A stretch of 64,000 nucleotides of DNA from Leptolyngbyaceae cyanobacterium (GTDB lineage: Bacteria; Cyanobacteriota; Cyanobacteriia; Cyanobacteriales; Aerosakkonemataceae), in contig DATNQN010000104.1 of the NCBI GenBank assembly GCA_036703985.1, positions 16,871-80,870 of the forward strand, written 5' to 3'. The notes under the pieces were generated by a model. The model had not been told where the DNA came from. It made no database searches and saw only the letters and a list, made by a program, of their open reading frames with translations. Both the position numbers and the translations under genes were made by a program. This document shows positions 8,089-16,165 of the stretch, piece by piece. Position 1 is the stretch's first letter. Every line of letters begins with the position of its first letter.

Positions 8089-9261
8089 ATGCTCAATCCG
8101 AACCTGGATGAAATCCAGTTATCAAAAGAAGAATACGAAAGATACTCCCGCCACCTAATTTTGCCGGAAGTAGGACTGGAAGGGCAAAAACGCCTCAAAG
8201 CCGCCAGCGTCCTCTGTATTGGTACTGGTGGGCTCGGTTCCCCGTTGTTGCTGTATCTAGCAGCAGCAGGAATCGGAAAACTCGGCATTGTCGATTTCGA
8301 TGTGGTAGATAATTCCAACCTGCAACGCCAAGTTATTCACGGCACCTCTTGGGTAGGTAAACCAAAAATCGAATCTGCCAAAAACCGAATTTTGGAAATC
8401 AACCCGGCTTGTCAGGTTGAATTGTACAACACTCGCATATCTTCAGCTAACGCACTCGATCTCATTAAACCTTACGATATCGTAGTGGATGGCACCGATA
8501 ACTTCCCCACTCGATATTTAGTAAACGATGCTTGCGTATTGCTGAATAAGCCAAACGTTTACGGTTCCATCTTCCGCTTTGAAGGACAAGCCACCGTCTT
8601 CAACTACCAAGATGGGCCAAATTACCGCGACTTATACCCAGAACCCCCACCACCAGGAATGGTTCCCTCTTGTGCAGAAGGTGGCGTTTTAGGTATTCTC
8701 CCCGGAATAATTGGAGTTATTCAAGCCACAGAAACCGTCAAAATAATCCTTGGTAAAGGTACAACCCTTAGCGGAAGATTGCTGCTATTCAACGCATTAG
8801 AAATGAAATTCCGGGAATTAAAACTGCGACCAAATCCAGTGCGCCCGGTCATTGAAAAACTGATAGACTACGAACAATTCTGCGGTATTCCCCAAGCAAG
8901 GGCAGAGGAGGCGAAACGGCAAATGGAAATCTCCGAAATGTCCGTCCAAGAATTGAAGCAGCTACTTGATAGCGGCGCAAATGATTTCGTACTACTTGAT
9001 GTTCGCAATCCCAACGAATACGAAATTGCTAGAATTCCCGGTTCTGTTTTAGTGCCATTACCGGATATCGAACAAGGCGAAGGCGTTGAAAAAGTTAAAC
9101 AATTACTTAATGGTCATCGCTTAATCGCTCATTGTAAAATGGGTGGTCGTTCCGCAAAAGCGTTAGGAATTCTCAAAGAAGCAGGAATTGAAGGTACTAA
9201 CGTCAAAGGTGGAATTACCGCTTGGAGTCGGGAAGTCGATTCTTCAGTTCCGGAGTATTAA
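8089..9261 (+). CDS. moeB: MoeZ-like adenylyltransferase/sulfurtransferase (ThiF/MoeB domain plus rhodanese)
   Basis: A protein of 390 residues with two domains. Residues 15-250 form a ThiF/MoeB E1-like domain: nucleotide loop GTGGLGS at ~45, DFDVVDNSNLQRQ, and catalytic Cys195 in VPSCAEGG. Residues ~285-388 form a rhodanese domain with active-site Cys349 in HCKMGGRS. Such enzymes adenylate the C-terminal Gly-Gly of a sulfur carrier and load it with sulfur. The paired CxxC zinc ligands of E. coli MoeB are not kept: the first pair is replaced by Asn178 and Asp181 in GPNYRD, and only one Cys remains at the second site. I believe this is common in cyanobacterial homologues. It follows the JAMM peptidase gene and ends in a clear hairpin. 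Confidence 0.88.
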   Translation: MLNPNLDEIQLSKEEYERYSRHLILPEVGLEGQKRLKAASVLCIGTGGLGSPLLLYLAAAGIGKLGIVDFDVVDNSNLQRQVIHGTSWVGKPKIESAKNRILEINPACQVELYNTRISSANALDLIKPYDIVVDGTDNFPTRYLVNDACVLLNKPNVYGSIFRFEGQATVFNYQDGPNYRDLYPEPPPPGMVPSCAEGGVLGILPGIIGVIQATETVKIILGKGTTLSGRLLLFNALEMKFRELKLRPNPVRPVIEKLIDYEQFCGIPQARAEEAKRQMEISEMSVQELKQLLDSGANDFVLLDVRNPNEYEIARIPGSVLVPLPDIEQGEGVEKVKQLLNGHRLIAHCKMGGRSAKALGILKEAGIEGTNVKGGITAWSREVDSSVPEY

Positions 9262-9269
9262 ACATAAAT

Positions 9270-9296
9270 TTAACCCCCCTTTTTGAGGGGGGTTAA
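9270..9296 (+). terminator. Hairpin terminator after the MoeZ-like gene
   Basis: TTAACCCCCC and GGGGGGTTAA form a perfect 10-bp stem with a 7-nt loop, starting 8 bp after the stop codon. There is no long T-run after it, so it may work as a factor-independent terminator only partly, or as a 3' end stabiliser. Confidence 0.6.
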
Positions 9297-9378
9297 CAAA
9301 ACCGTTTTAATGCTCTAATTGCTGAAATTGAGCTAACTGGAACTAAAGAATATCAAACTAACTAAGGAGATATTGGCA

Positions 9379-9738
9379 ATGCTAGCTGTAAAGGAAAGTA
9401 ATACTAACAAACGACCTGCAATCCTTAACAAACGAGTCTTCTTTCTTGATGATTTTCCAGGAAAAGCCACTATTTATCAAAATGATCTTCTTTATTTACA
9501 TCTAAAAAAGGAACATGGGAAAAGGAAATATAAATGGCAATTTGTGTTCGATCTTATAGAAAGCGGTAAAAATCCGAGAGGGGTAACTTTTACAAAAGAA
9601 GAATACAAAACATTAATTGACTTATTGGAATCAAAACCATTTGATTGGAGAAATCGAACTTTAGGTAATTCCTCGAAATATTTTAGTCAATGCTTGAACT
9701 TTACAGCAATAGAAACCGGGTTTCTTACACCCGAATAA
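9379..9738 (+). CDS. Hypothetical protein, C-terminus encoded by a dispersed repeat
   Basis: A 119-residue basic protein of no family I recognise. ATG 9379 is chosen over the in-frame TTG at 9373 because AAGGAGA at 9364-9370 gives a good ribosome-binding site with 8 nt spacing. The sequence is lysine-rich with alternating charges (HLKKEHGKRKYKWQFVFDLIE) and has no membrane segment or signal peptide. The last eight residues, ETGFLTPE, are coded by the palindromic repeat GAAACCGGGTTTCTT at 9711-9726, which also occurs near 45.4 kb in intergenic DNA. The original C-terminus may therefore have been replaced by repeat insertion. Confidence 0.5.
   Translation: MLAVKESNTNKRPAILNKRVFFLDDFPGKATIYQNDLLYLHLKKEHGKRKYKWQFVFDLIESGKNPRGVTFTKEEYKTLIDLLESKPFDWRNRTLGNSSKYFSQCLNFTAIETGFLTPE
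9711..9726. repeat. Short palindromic repeat (AGAAACCGGGTTTCTT)
   Basis: A near-perfect palindrome overlapping the 3' end of the preceding gene. The same 16-bp sequence, or its reverse version with CCCGG, is present at 45401-45416 and 45453-45467, where it sits between genes. Confidence 0.6.
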
Positions 9739-9800
9739 CCGACTGAGCAATACAGATTTTTAGTTAAGAAATGTAAAAATTACGGATTTTTTTTAGAGAT

Positions 9801-10022
9801 GTGAAATTTTCCTTAAAAAAAGGGCATATTAGAAATAGGAAAGACATGGAGCGATTTTTGCGAAGTGTCTTTCCCAGGAACCCACAAATAGATACGACAT
9901 TGTACGGTTATACAGCTATCAGCCTAGAAATCAAATCCCCAAATAAAAAATACTTTATAGATCTAATATCTATAAAGTATTTTTTATTTGGGGAATCGAA
10001 TAACGGATGGTTAAGTGTTTGA
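9801..10022 (+). CDS. Small ORF containing a 27-bp perfect palindrome; probably a gene remnant
   Basis: A 73-codon frame starting at GTG 9801 (MKFSLKKGHIRNRKDMERFLRSVF...). The first ~45 residues look like ordinary protein with basic and amphipathic segments. The following residues (IKSPNKKYFIDLISIKYFLFGE) are encoded by a perfect inverted repeat, so the second part is the mirror of the first and cannot be ancestral coding sequence. The frame probably represents the 5' part of a gene broken by an inverted duplication. No family is recognised and no good ribosome-binding site is seen. Confidence 0.25.
   Translation: MKFSLKKGHIRNRKDMERFLRSVFPRNPQIDTTLYGYTAISLEIKSPNKKYFIDLISIKYFLFGESNNGWLSV
9936..9994. 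repeat. Perfect 27-bp inverted repeat with 5-nt loop
   Basis: The left arm at 9936-9962 (beginning TCCCCAAATAAAAAATAC) is repeated exactly in inverted orientation at 9968-9994, around the loop CTAAT. Arms this long and perfect are unusual for a terminator: there is no T-run after it, and the arm is A+T rich except for the CCCC/GGGG base. It looks like a recent fold-back duplication or a palindromic insertion. Confidence 0.85.
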
Positions 10023-10704
10023 ACAAGGCATCGCGTTGAAATCATCAACCAATCTCCTATAAGTGTACGGTTTTATTCGCTACATCCAGATTTGCGATCG
10101 CGATCCTGCCACGCTTTGCCGTTATCAAACCCCCAATCAAGCACCGCAACGTGGATTTTCCCAATCCAGAAGACCCCCACTACTTCACTTAAACGCTGTC
10201 ACTTTTAATTTTGGCAGGGGAAAGATAAATGACACGGTTAAAGTGAATTTGTACCCGAAACCCTATTAAGCTAACCAAATTAACGGCTGGGAATGCACAC
10301 CAAGCCGTGTTAAGCCATTTCAATTGAAATGCTCATACTTACTACTTTAGGCGTGTCTTGACCGCACGCTGGACTCGATCGACCAAAAATCTTTGGCATA
10401 AAATAAAATATTTTTTTAAATCTTCGGTTTATCGGTCAAGTTAGTGTAGTATAATCGATATCACAAATCTAGAGACTCTTGCTAGTAGCGGCTGATGAGG
10501 CCGATCGTCTTCAAATAGCAACATCCGATGAGAGGGGAAAGGTAGATTTTTCAACCGTTTCCCCCCTTCACCTTTTTCCACTGCACGCCTTATGCAACTT
10601 AGATGCCCGTTAACGAATTGCCAATTCCCAGAAAATGCTTAGATTCACCTCTACCCCGTTGAGGGATCGATCGTCAAAAACTTACAACATTATCATCATT
10701 AAAA
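10023..10704. other. Gene-free interval of ~680 bp before the Crp/Fnr regulator
   Basis: No reading frame here gives a convincing protein in either direction; the longest (10063-10269, plus) has no start signal and an odd composition. A TATAAT at 10450-10455 could be a promoter -10 box, but no matching -35 is clear. A GGGGAAA / TTTCCCC hairpin pair (about 10537 and 10558) and GCGATCGC-like sites are present. It may hold decayed sequence linked to the broken small ORF upstream. Confidence 0.4.
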
Positions 10705-11292
10705 ATGACTATTTTCCCAACTTCGCTAACTAGTTCTTCCCCCTTAATACGACGCAGATTTGCATACAGATCCCTCTTACCGCTCAGCCAAGATTACTTA
10801 TGGCAAATAGAAACAGGCGCTATTCGTACTGCAACCTGGTTAAAAGACGGAACGCCGATCACCATTGGATTGTGGGGATCGGGCGATATCGTTGGCAAAG
10901 CACTCTCAAAAGCCGATCCTTATAGAATAGAATGCTTAACTGACGTAGAAGCAACTGCACTACCTCTTAGTAAATTGCCTCAACTTACTCAATCTATGGT
11001 TTTGCACGCACAACAATTAGGAGAATTTTTAGAAATATTACACAGCAAACCAGTTGATGCAGCTTTACTGCGCTTACTGATCTGGCTATCCCAGAAATTC
11101 GGTCGAGAAACAAACCAAGGTAAACTAATCGATTTGCGTTTAACTCATCGAGACATCGCAGAAATTATCAGTTCTAGTCGAGTAACAGTTACCCGACTGC
11201 TCAATGAATTTGAAAAGCAAGGAATTATTCAAAGCTTAGGCCGTAAATTTGTAGTAACTAACGAACAACCTTTCTGGCATTACGAAATTTGA
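10705..11292 (+). CDS. Crp/Fnr-family transcriptional regulator
   Basis: A 195-residue regulator. The N-terminal part (about residues 20-110) is a degenerate cyclic-nucleotide-binding-type beta roll (IETGAIRTATWLKDGTPITIGLWGSGDIVG). The C-terminal winged helix has the recognition helix in LTHRDIAEIISSSRVTVTRLLNEFEKQGII, close to the Crp/FNR pattern. It lacks the Fnr iron-sulfur cysteines and the Crp arginine-rich cAMP pocket, so its effector is unknown. It is shorter than Crp (~210), mostly at the N-terminus. Its neighbours concern sulfur, and cyanobacterial CysR belongs to this family, so a sulfur-related role is possible but not shown. Confidence 0.82.
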   Translation: MTIFPTSLTSSSPLIRRRFAYRSLLPLSQDYLWQIETGAIRTATWLKDGTPITIGLWGSGDIVGKALSKADPYRIECLTDVEATALPLSKLPQLTQSMVLHAQQLGEFLEILHSKPVDAALLRLLIWLSQKFGRETNQGKLIDLRLTHRDIAEIISSSRVTVTRLLNEFEKQGIIQSLGRKFVVTNEQPFWHYEI

Positions 11293-11478
11293 GCGGAAGA
11301 ATTTAGGAGTCAGAAGTCAGGATTAAGAATAAACTCTTGATTCTAGACTCTTTCTCTCCTAGTTATTTAATTGTCGGGTGGGTTAAGCACATAAGACAAT
11401 CTCAGCATCAAAACCAATAATTAAATTACAGCGCCGTAACCCACCATTGCCAAATTTGTAACAATTAATAAAATTGAT

Positions 11479-12312
11479 ATGTTCAAATTTCCAATGGCTA
11501 AAAATAAAATACTTTATAGTAAACCTAGTAAGGTAGCGGCATTTTTATTATTAATGTTCCTTTTATTTACGCCATTCGTCATCGTGAATGCGGGAGAACG
11601 AGGCGTAATCATGGAATTTGGTAAAGTACAAACGCAAATTCTCGGAGAAGGCATCCATACGATCGTACCGATAATTAATACTGTTAAAAAGTTAAGCGTG
11701 CGAGTGCAAAAACAAGAAATTTCAGCAGAAGCTTCTTCCAAAGACCTACAAGATGTTTTTGCTGATGTTGCTCTTAATTGGCATCTAATCCCATCAGAAG
11801 TTAATCTAGTTTTTCAACAAATTGGAGATGAAAATGCAGTCATCGAAAAAATTATCAATCCAGCAGTAGAGGAAGTGCTAAAAGCTGTAATCGCTCAATA
11901 TACGGCAGAGGAAATTATCACTAAACGAGGAGAAGTAAAAGCAGGTGTAGATGATGGGTTAACTAATCGACTAGCCAATTATCACATTGCTGTTGATGAT
12001 ATCTCTCTAGTTCACGTTCATTTTTCAGCGCGATTTGGGGAAGCAGTAGAAGCAAAGCAAGTTGCCGAACAGGAAGCTAAACGCGCTGAGTTTGTTGCAT
12101 TAAAGGCATCTAAAGAAGCTCAGGCCAAAATAAACTTAGCAAAAGGGGAAGCCGAAGCACAAAGACTGATTCGGGAAAGTTTAAATGGCGAGGTATTGCT
12201 TAAGCAAGCTATAGAAAAATGGAATGGAAATTTACCTTTGTTTCTGAGCAAAGACCCTCCGAAATGGTTGGATTTAGGAAAATTCGCTTCACCTAATCAG
12301 CCAACTCAATAG
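11479..12312 (+). CDS. Prohibitin-like SPFH/Band 7 membrane protein
   Basis: A protein of 277 residues. A single N-terminal membrane helix (VAAFLLLMFLLFTPFVIV, residues ~19-37) is followed directly by the Band 7 start NAGERGVIMEFGKV, the usual prohibitin junction. The SPFH domain runs to about residue 190 and a coiled coil rich in A/E/K follows (EAKQVAEQEAKRAEFVALKASKEAQAKINLAKGEAEAQ). Prohibitins form membrane ring complexes that control proteases and organise membranes. The ATG at 11479 is used; a second ATG lies five codons later. The convergent gene downstream ends 10 bp away. Confidence 0.85.
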   Translation: MFKFPMAKNKILYSKPSKVAAFLLLMFLLFTPFVIVNAGERGVIMEFGKVQTQILGEGIHTIVPIINTVKKLSVRVQKQEISAEASSKDLQDVFADVALNWHLIPSEVNLVFQQIGDENAVIEKIINPAVEEVLKAVIAQYTAEEIITKRGEVKAGVDDGLTNRLANYHIAVDDISLVHVHFSARFGEAVEAKQVAEQEAKRAEFVALKASKEAQAKINLAKGEAEAQRLIRESLNGEVLLKQAIEKWNGNLPLFLSKDPPKWLDLGKFASPNQPTQ

Positions 12313-12321
12313 TTTGTTATC

Positions 12322-12783
12322 TCATTTTCCAGAAAAGAATATGGGCGTATCGAGGATTTTCAGTTGAATTAATCCCAAGATTAGTAGGGTGTAAGCAGTT
12401 GAGGAGATTAAGCCAGTCAGTAACTCTTTTTTAAAATCGCGCTTTTCGTTTTCACCTTGAAAAACTTCTAAAGTTCCTATTTGCATTAAAAGAATACCAG
12501 CGATATTAGAAATCCAATATCCGACAATCAAACCCGGTAAAAGTAAATTCGACGATAACCAACTACAAATATAGCCAAAACAATAGGCGATCGGCAGATT
12601 AAACAACAGGTCGTTCCACCAGCACAGGGGCGAGAGTAAATAACCAAGGATTAGAAGTAATCCGCCTCCGAGTTTTTTCGGCGTCAATTTTTTAAATATA
12701 TCTCGCGGTACTTTTTGTAATTTCACCTGGCTTTGTGGTTCGACAAAGCTTAATTCTTCACGCACTTTTTGGGCGTTTGACAT
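12322..12783 (-). CDS. Small membrane protein, possibly in the cysteine regulon
   Basis: A protein of 153 residues. A charged N-terminal 37 residues (VREELSFVEPQSQVKLQKVPRDIFKKL) is followed by hydrophobic segments around 40-52 (GGLLLILGYLLSPL), 58-75, 80-103 and 128-145. No family is recognised. Of interest is its promoter: a ~25-bp motif at 12799-12823, 16 bp upstream of its start, is shared with the promoter of the divergent Rrf2-cysK operon and with the TauE/SafE gene at 22.1 kb. It may therefore be co-regulated with sulfur genes. Confidence 0.6.
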   Translation of the reverse strand: MSNAQKVREELSFVEPQSQVKLQKVPRDIFKKLTPKKLGGGLLLILGYLLSPLCWWNDLLFNLPIAYCFGYICSWLSSNLLLPGLIVGYWISNIAGILLMQIGTLEVFQGENEKRDFKKELLTGLISSTAYTLLILGLIQLKILDTPIFFSGK

Positions 12784-12798
12784 TTTAACTCCGTAAAA

Positions 12799-12823
12799 TC
12801 GGTTGGTTTATCGTAGTTTAATC
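12799..12823 (+). promoter_or_regulatory. Candidate operator, copy 1 (upstream of the small membrane protein)
   Basis: A 25-bp motif beginning TCGGTTGGTTTATCGTAG. It matches 12979-13003 at 19 of 25 positions and the reverse complement of 21903-21927 at 21 of 25. It contains a GTTTA direct repeat with 10-bp spacing, i.e. one helical turn. The position just before a start codon suggests repression. Confidence 0.5.
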
Positions 12824-12978
12824 TACAGATTGATTAAAAGTCTAGTGGTAAATGCTCCAAAATGGAAAAAAATCTGTATAATAAGTTGCTTTTTTGAGCG
12901 GCCATAGAGCAGATGTTTGCCCGTTTATACAAGAATGAAAGGGGCAAATGAGGATTAATTTATTTAAATTACTATAAG

Positions 12979-13003
12979 TCGATTGGTATACCGTAGTATA
13001 TTA
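12979..13003 (+). promoter_or_regulatory. Candidate operator, copy 2 (upstream of the Rrf2-cysK operon)
   Basis: The motif reads TCGATTGGTATACCGTAG at its start, with GTATA repeated at 10-bp spacing. It ends 26 bp before the Rrf2 start codon, as expected for an autoregulated operon. Confidence 0.5.
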
Positions 13004-13029
13004 TAGATTAAGTTCGGCTTTTGATATAA

Positions 13030-13467
13030 ATGGAACCGTCTAGTAAGGTGAAATACGCTCTGCTAGCGCTCTTAGAACTAGCTAGCCACTACGAACGAGG
13101 AAAACTCTTATCGATCGAACAGGTAGTGGCCGAGCAACAAATCCCAGAGCGCTATTTAGGGCAATTGCTGATCGAATTGCGTCGTTGCGGTATTGTCCGC
13201 AGTCAACGAGGAGTAAAAGGTGGTTATTTACTAGCTAGAGCGCCCCAACAGATAGGGCTGCTGGAAGTTCTAGATTGCTTAGAAGGTAAGCAATACCGCC
13301 GCGAGTCCAATGAGAAAGAATCCCAAACCTTGGAAAATATCATCATTCAAGAAGTTTGGGAGGAAGCAACAGCAGCCGCGATCGCTGTTTTAGGACGCTA
13401 TACCTTACAAGTTCTCCATGAGCGAAGAAACGATCGTCAAGAGTCGAATCCCATGTACTTCATTTAG
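13030..13467 (+). CDS. Rrf2-family transcriptional regulator (CymR-like)
   Basis: A 145-residue winged-helix regulator. The N-terminal helix-turn-helix ([11 protein letters not shown]... [30 protein letters not shown]) and the wing [13 protein letters not shown] are the standard Rrf2 pattern. The three cysteines that hold the Fe-S cluster in IscR or NsrR are missing; the single Cys lies in RRCGIV. Cluster-free Rrf2 proteins such as CymR sense cysteine status through cysteine synthase. Here cysK follows after 17 bp on the same strand, so the pair very probably forms an operon in which CysK could act as sensor partner. A candidate operator lies directly upstream. Confidence 0.87.
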   Translation: MEPSSKVKYALLALLELASHYERGKLLSIEQVVAEQQIPERYLGQLLIELRRCGIVRSQRGVKGGYLLARAPQQIGLLEVLDCLEGKQYRRESNEKESQTLENIIIQEVWEEATAAAIAVLGRYTLQVLHERRNDRQESNPMYFI

Positions 13468-13484
13468 CTTTAGCGAGTATAAAT

Positions 13485-14450
13485 ATGCGAATCGCCGGTG
13501 ATATAACCGAACTGATCGGACGGACTCCTTTAGTTCAATTGAATAAAATTCCTCAATCGGAAGGTTGTTTGGCTCGGATTGTCGTCAAGCTAGAAGGAAT
13601 GAATCCCGCCGCTTCCGTGAAAGACCGCATTGGTGCGAGCATGATCGAGGCGGCGGAAGAAGCTGGACTGATTCACCCGGGAAAAACCATATTAGTCGAA
13701 CCGACTTCCGGCAATACTGGCATTGCGTTGGCGATGATCGCAGCGGCGAAAGGTTACGCCTTAATTTTGACCATGCCGGAGACGATGAGTAAGGAACGGC
13801 AAAATATGTTAAAAGCTTACGGTGCCAAACTAGAATTAACTCCCGGTTCTGAAGGGATGAAAGGAGCGATTCGCCGTGCGGAACAAATTGCTGCCGCGAC
13901 GACTAATGCGTTTATGCTGCAACAATTTCGCAACCCAGCAAATCCCAAAATTCACCGGGAAACGACTGCGGAGGAAATTTGGGCGGATACGGATGGTGAA
14001 GTGGATATTTTAATAGCTGGGGTTGGTACTGGCGGTACGATTACGGGTGTTGCGGAAGTAATCAAGCCACGAAAACCGAGCTTTCGGGTGGTGGCTGTCG
14101 AACCAACGAGCAGTCCGGTGCTTTCTGGTGGGAATCCGGGAACGCATAAAATCCAAGGCATTGGCCCTGGATTTATCCCGGAAGTATTGCGATTAGAATT
14201 AATTGATGAAGTGGTAGCGATCGCAGATGAAGAGGCAATTTATTACGGTCGCCGACTAGCTAGAGAAGAAGGATTGCTATCGGGAATTTCTACAGGAGCG
14301 GCAATTGCGGCGGCAATTAAAGTTGGTAAGCGCGTATCTAATGCGGGGCGCTTGATTGTCGTAGTTCAACCGAGCTTTGGCGAACGCTATCTGAGTACGC
14401 CACTATTTAAGGATTTAGAGTTGATCGAGGAGACGGCTGCTCTTAATTAA
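13485..14450 (+). CDS. cysK: Cysteine synthase A (O-acetylserine sulfhydrylase)
   Basis: A PLP enzyme of 321 residues, normal length, that makes cysteine from O-acetylserine and sulfide. The PLP lysine is Lys46 in AASVKDRIG. The substrate loop is [10 protein letters not shown] at about residue 75, and the phosphate-binding loop is [10 protein letters not shown] near 180. [10 protein letters not shown] and GPGFIP are also typical. One small departure is [12 protein letters not shown] where most CysK have E..NP..SVKDR with Phe or Tyr. It follows the Rrf2 gene closely and is likely co-transcribed. A second neighbour set for sulfur export is at 18.8-24.4 kb. Confidence 0.93.
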   Translation: MRIAGDITELIGRTPLVQLNKIPQSEGCLARIVVKLEGMNPAASVKDRIGASMIEAAEEAGLIHPGKTILVEPTSGNTGIALAMIAAAKGYALILTMPETMSKERQNMLKAYGAKLELTPGSEGMKGAIRRAEQIAAATTNAFMLQQFRNPANPKIHRETTAEEIWADTDGEVDILIAGVGTGGTITGVAEVIKPRKPSFRVVAVEPTSSPVLSGGNPGTHKIQGIGPGFIPEVLRLELIDEVVAIADEEAIYYGRRLAREEGLLSGISTGAAIAAAIKVGKRVSNAGRLIVVVQPSFGERYLSTPLFKDLELIEETAALN

Positions 14451-14538
14451 GATGGGGAGATGGGGGGACAGGGAGAAAATTTTTGACTTCATACTTCATC
14501 CCTTTCCCTAGCCCCTAGTCCCTAGCCCCTAGCCCCTT

Positions 14539-15186
14539 TCAATCAACGGGAGCGTCGGGAGATGTTGCGTCAATATCGGCTTGCGATAAGGTAGGAACCT
14601 GCCAACTGGTTTCACCTGCTTTAAATACTTGAATGGGAGGAATGTTTAATTCGATCGCACCCGTATCTGGATTAGTAGTGGCAATTAACTGAGATCCCGG
14701 TACGAGTTTGAGCGCTAGAGGTTCGGCTAATTCTTGTCCTTGGGGATCGCCAGCAACTAAGCCATCCACTTTAGCTCCAGCTGGCAGATATACGCCGTCG
14801 CAGTTCCACTCATCATCCGTAACTTCACCATCTGCTAGATAGAAAAGAGTGCTTTCATTAGCATTGGGGAAGAAAGATTTTTTAGGTTTGTGAGCGTAAA
14901 CTGCCAAGGTGCTTCCAGTTTGATTGCTGCATAAGCTCCAATTTCTAGCGGTTTCTAGAATATACTTCTGTAGCTGTAAACCTCCGATTTTTTGTTGAAG
15001 CTGCTCTGGCTTATACTCTGTTTGGTTCGGATCGCTTTGGATTTTTAAAATGTCGTTCAATGCTTGGGTTACTTGTTGGTATTCATTGCTTTTAGTAAAT
15101 TGCGGTCTATCTGCCAAAGAAGGTTTGGCTACTACTAGATTGACCAACAAAACTAAAAATACAAGCAAGATTTTCAACGCTTTCAT
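14539..15186 (-). CDS. Secreted hypothetical protein
   Basis: A protein of 215 residues with a clear signal peptide (MKALKILLVFLVLLVNLVVAKPSLA). The mature part starts with a helical region (YQQVTQALNDILKIQS) and continues as mixed beta sequence with two cysteines (SLCSNQ and WNCDG) that could form a disulfide. It is acidic, with a DADATSPDAPVD-like tail. I do not recognise a family. AGAAAGTCATGA-type purine signals precede the ATG. It stands alone, convergent with cysK. Confidence 0.6.
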   Translation of the reverse strand: MKALKILLVFLVLLVNLVVAKPSLADRPQFTKSNEYQQVTQALNDILKIQSDPNQTEYKPEQLQQKIGGLQLQKYILETARNWSLCSNQTGSTLAVYAHKPKKSFFPNANESTLFYLADGEVTDDEWNCDGVYLPAGAKVDGLVAGDPQGQELAEPLALKLVPGSQLIATTNPDTGAIELNIPPIQVFKAGETSWQVPTLSQADIDATSPDAPVD

Positions 15187-15315
15187 GACTTTCTCCTTTT
15201 TAATTTTATTCGTGGTATTGGATACTGTTCGCGGTCACATAAAGAACGTTTTGAATGTATTGATTATGGCAAAATTAAATGTTTGATTCTACATTCTCAA
15301 CTTCTTTGCTAGCCC

Positions 15316-16023
15316 CTAGCCCCGAATCCCTAGACGCAGGTTATTTCTAACCATAGTTAGCACGCAGCAACAACTAGCTATCAGTGCTAATAAAGTTAAA
15401 TAGGTACTTTCCAAGGTATGACTTTTAAACAAAATCAAAGCACCTAATCCAATCAAGATGAAAGGTACGACGCTGTTGCCATAGCGAGCTAGATTATCAG
15501 CGATCGCAGGCACGTTAGTTAGTCGGTATGCTGCATAGCACCAAACTCCTACTAATGTGAAAAATATTCCTAGAATAACTAGTAAGCTTTGCCAGTTACT
15601 ACTAGCAAATAACGGCACGTAAATACCGATATTGTCGCTGCCATTGGCGATAGTAACGGCGGCAACTCCATAAGTTTGGGGAGACAGAAAACCAGACCAT
15701 AGAGAGTTAGTAGATGGTACGATCTCTGGTTCGTCTTCCGATTCATCTGAATCTCGATTGAGCAAGCTGCTAATCCCGATCGCGATCGGCACGATACCCA
15801 ACATTCCAATCCAAGCTTGCGGTACGATCAGGCTGCCGAAAAAGCCAGGGAGACTAGCAGCGACTAAAGTTGCAAAGCCCAAATATTGACCCAGCACGAT
15901 ATGCCTAGCCCGAAATGCCGCAGTAACTTGAGAAAAAAATAGGGTAAGGATGACGATATCATCCATATTGGTAGCGCTAAATGCTGTTACGCCCGTAGGA
16001 ATTGCCGTGACTAATCCGTTCAT
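15316..16023 (-). CDS. CadD-family cadmium-resistance/cation transporter, copy 1
   Basis: A membrane protein of 235 residues with about six helices. The family marks are an N-terminal ATNMDDIVILTLFFSQV segment with the paired Asp, VLGQYLGF in helix 2, SLPGFFG, and NGSDNIGIYVPLFA in the second half. This is the first of three paralogues in the window (others at 22.9 and 23.7 kb), which differ mainly in the central loop. CadD-type proteins are linked to cadmium resistance in firmicutes; their substrate in cyanobacteria is not established. It is expected to sit in the plasma membrane. Confidence 0.85.
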   Translation of the reverse strand: MNGLVTAIPTGVTAFSATNMDDIVILTLFFSQVTAAFRARHIVLGQYLGFATLVAASLPGFFGSLIVPQAWIGMLGIVPIAIGISSLLNRDSDESEDEPEIVPSTNSLWSGFLSPQTYGVAAVTIANGSDNIGIYVPLFASSNWQSLLVILGIFFTLVGVWCYAAYRLTNVPAIADNLARYGNSVVPFILIGLGALILFKSHTLESTYLTLLALIASCCCVLTMVRNNLRLGIRG

Positions 16024-16165
16024 CTTAAATTGACCTTTTTTGTTACTTTGACTGCTGTTTGTGTGAGGATGCCGTTTTGGTTTATTGATTTGCGATCGCC
16101 AAACTCGTGAATATCTTCAAAAATGCTCAAAAAGATTTATTCTTCTCCAGCTTTAAGTTATCCAA

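Noticed and set aside
10063..10269. 68-codon frame
   Set aside because: No ribosome-binding site, unusual composition and no recognisable family; treated as part of a gene-free interval.
10489..10520. CTGATGA followed by a possible stem, as in a hammerhead ribozyme
   Set aside because: The required GAAA after stem II is not found and the flanking stems I and III cannot be formed convincingly.
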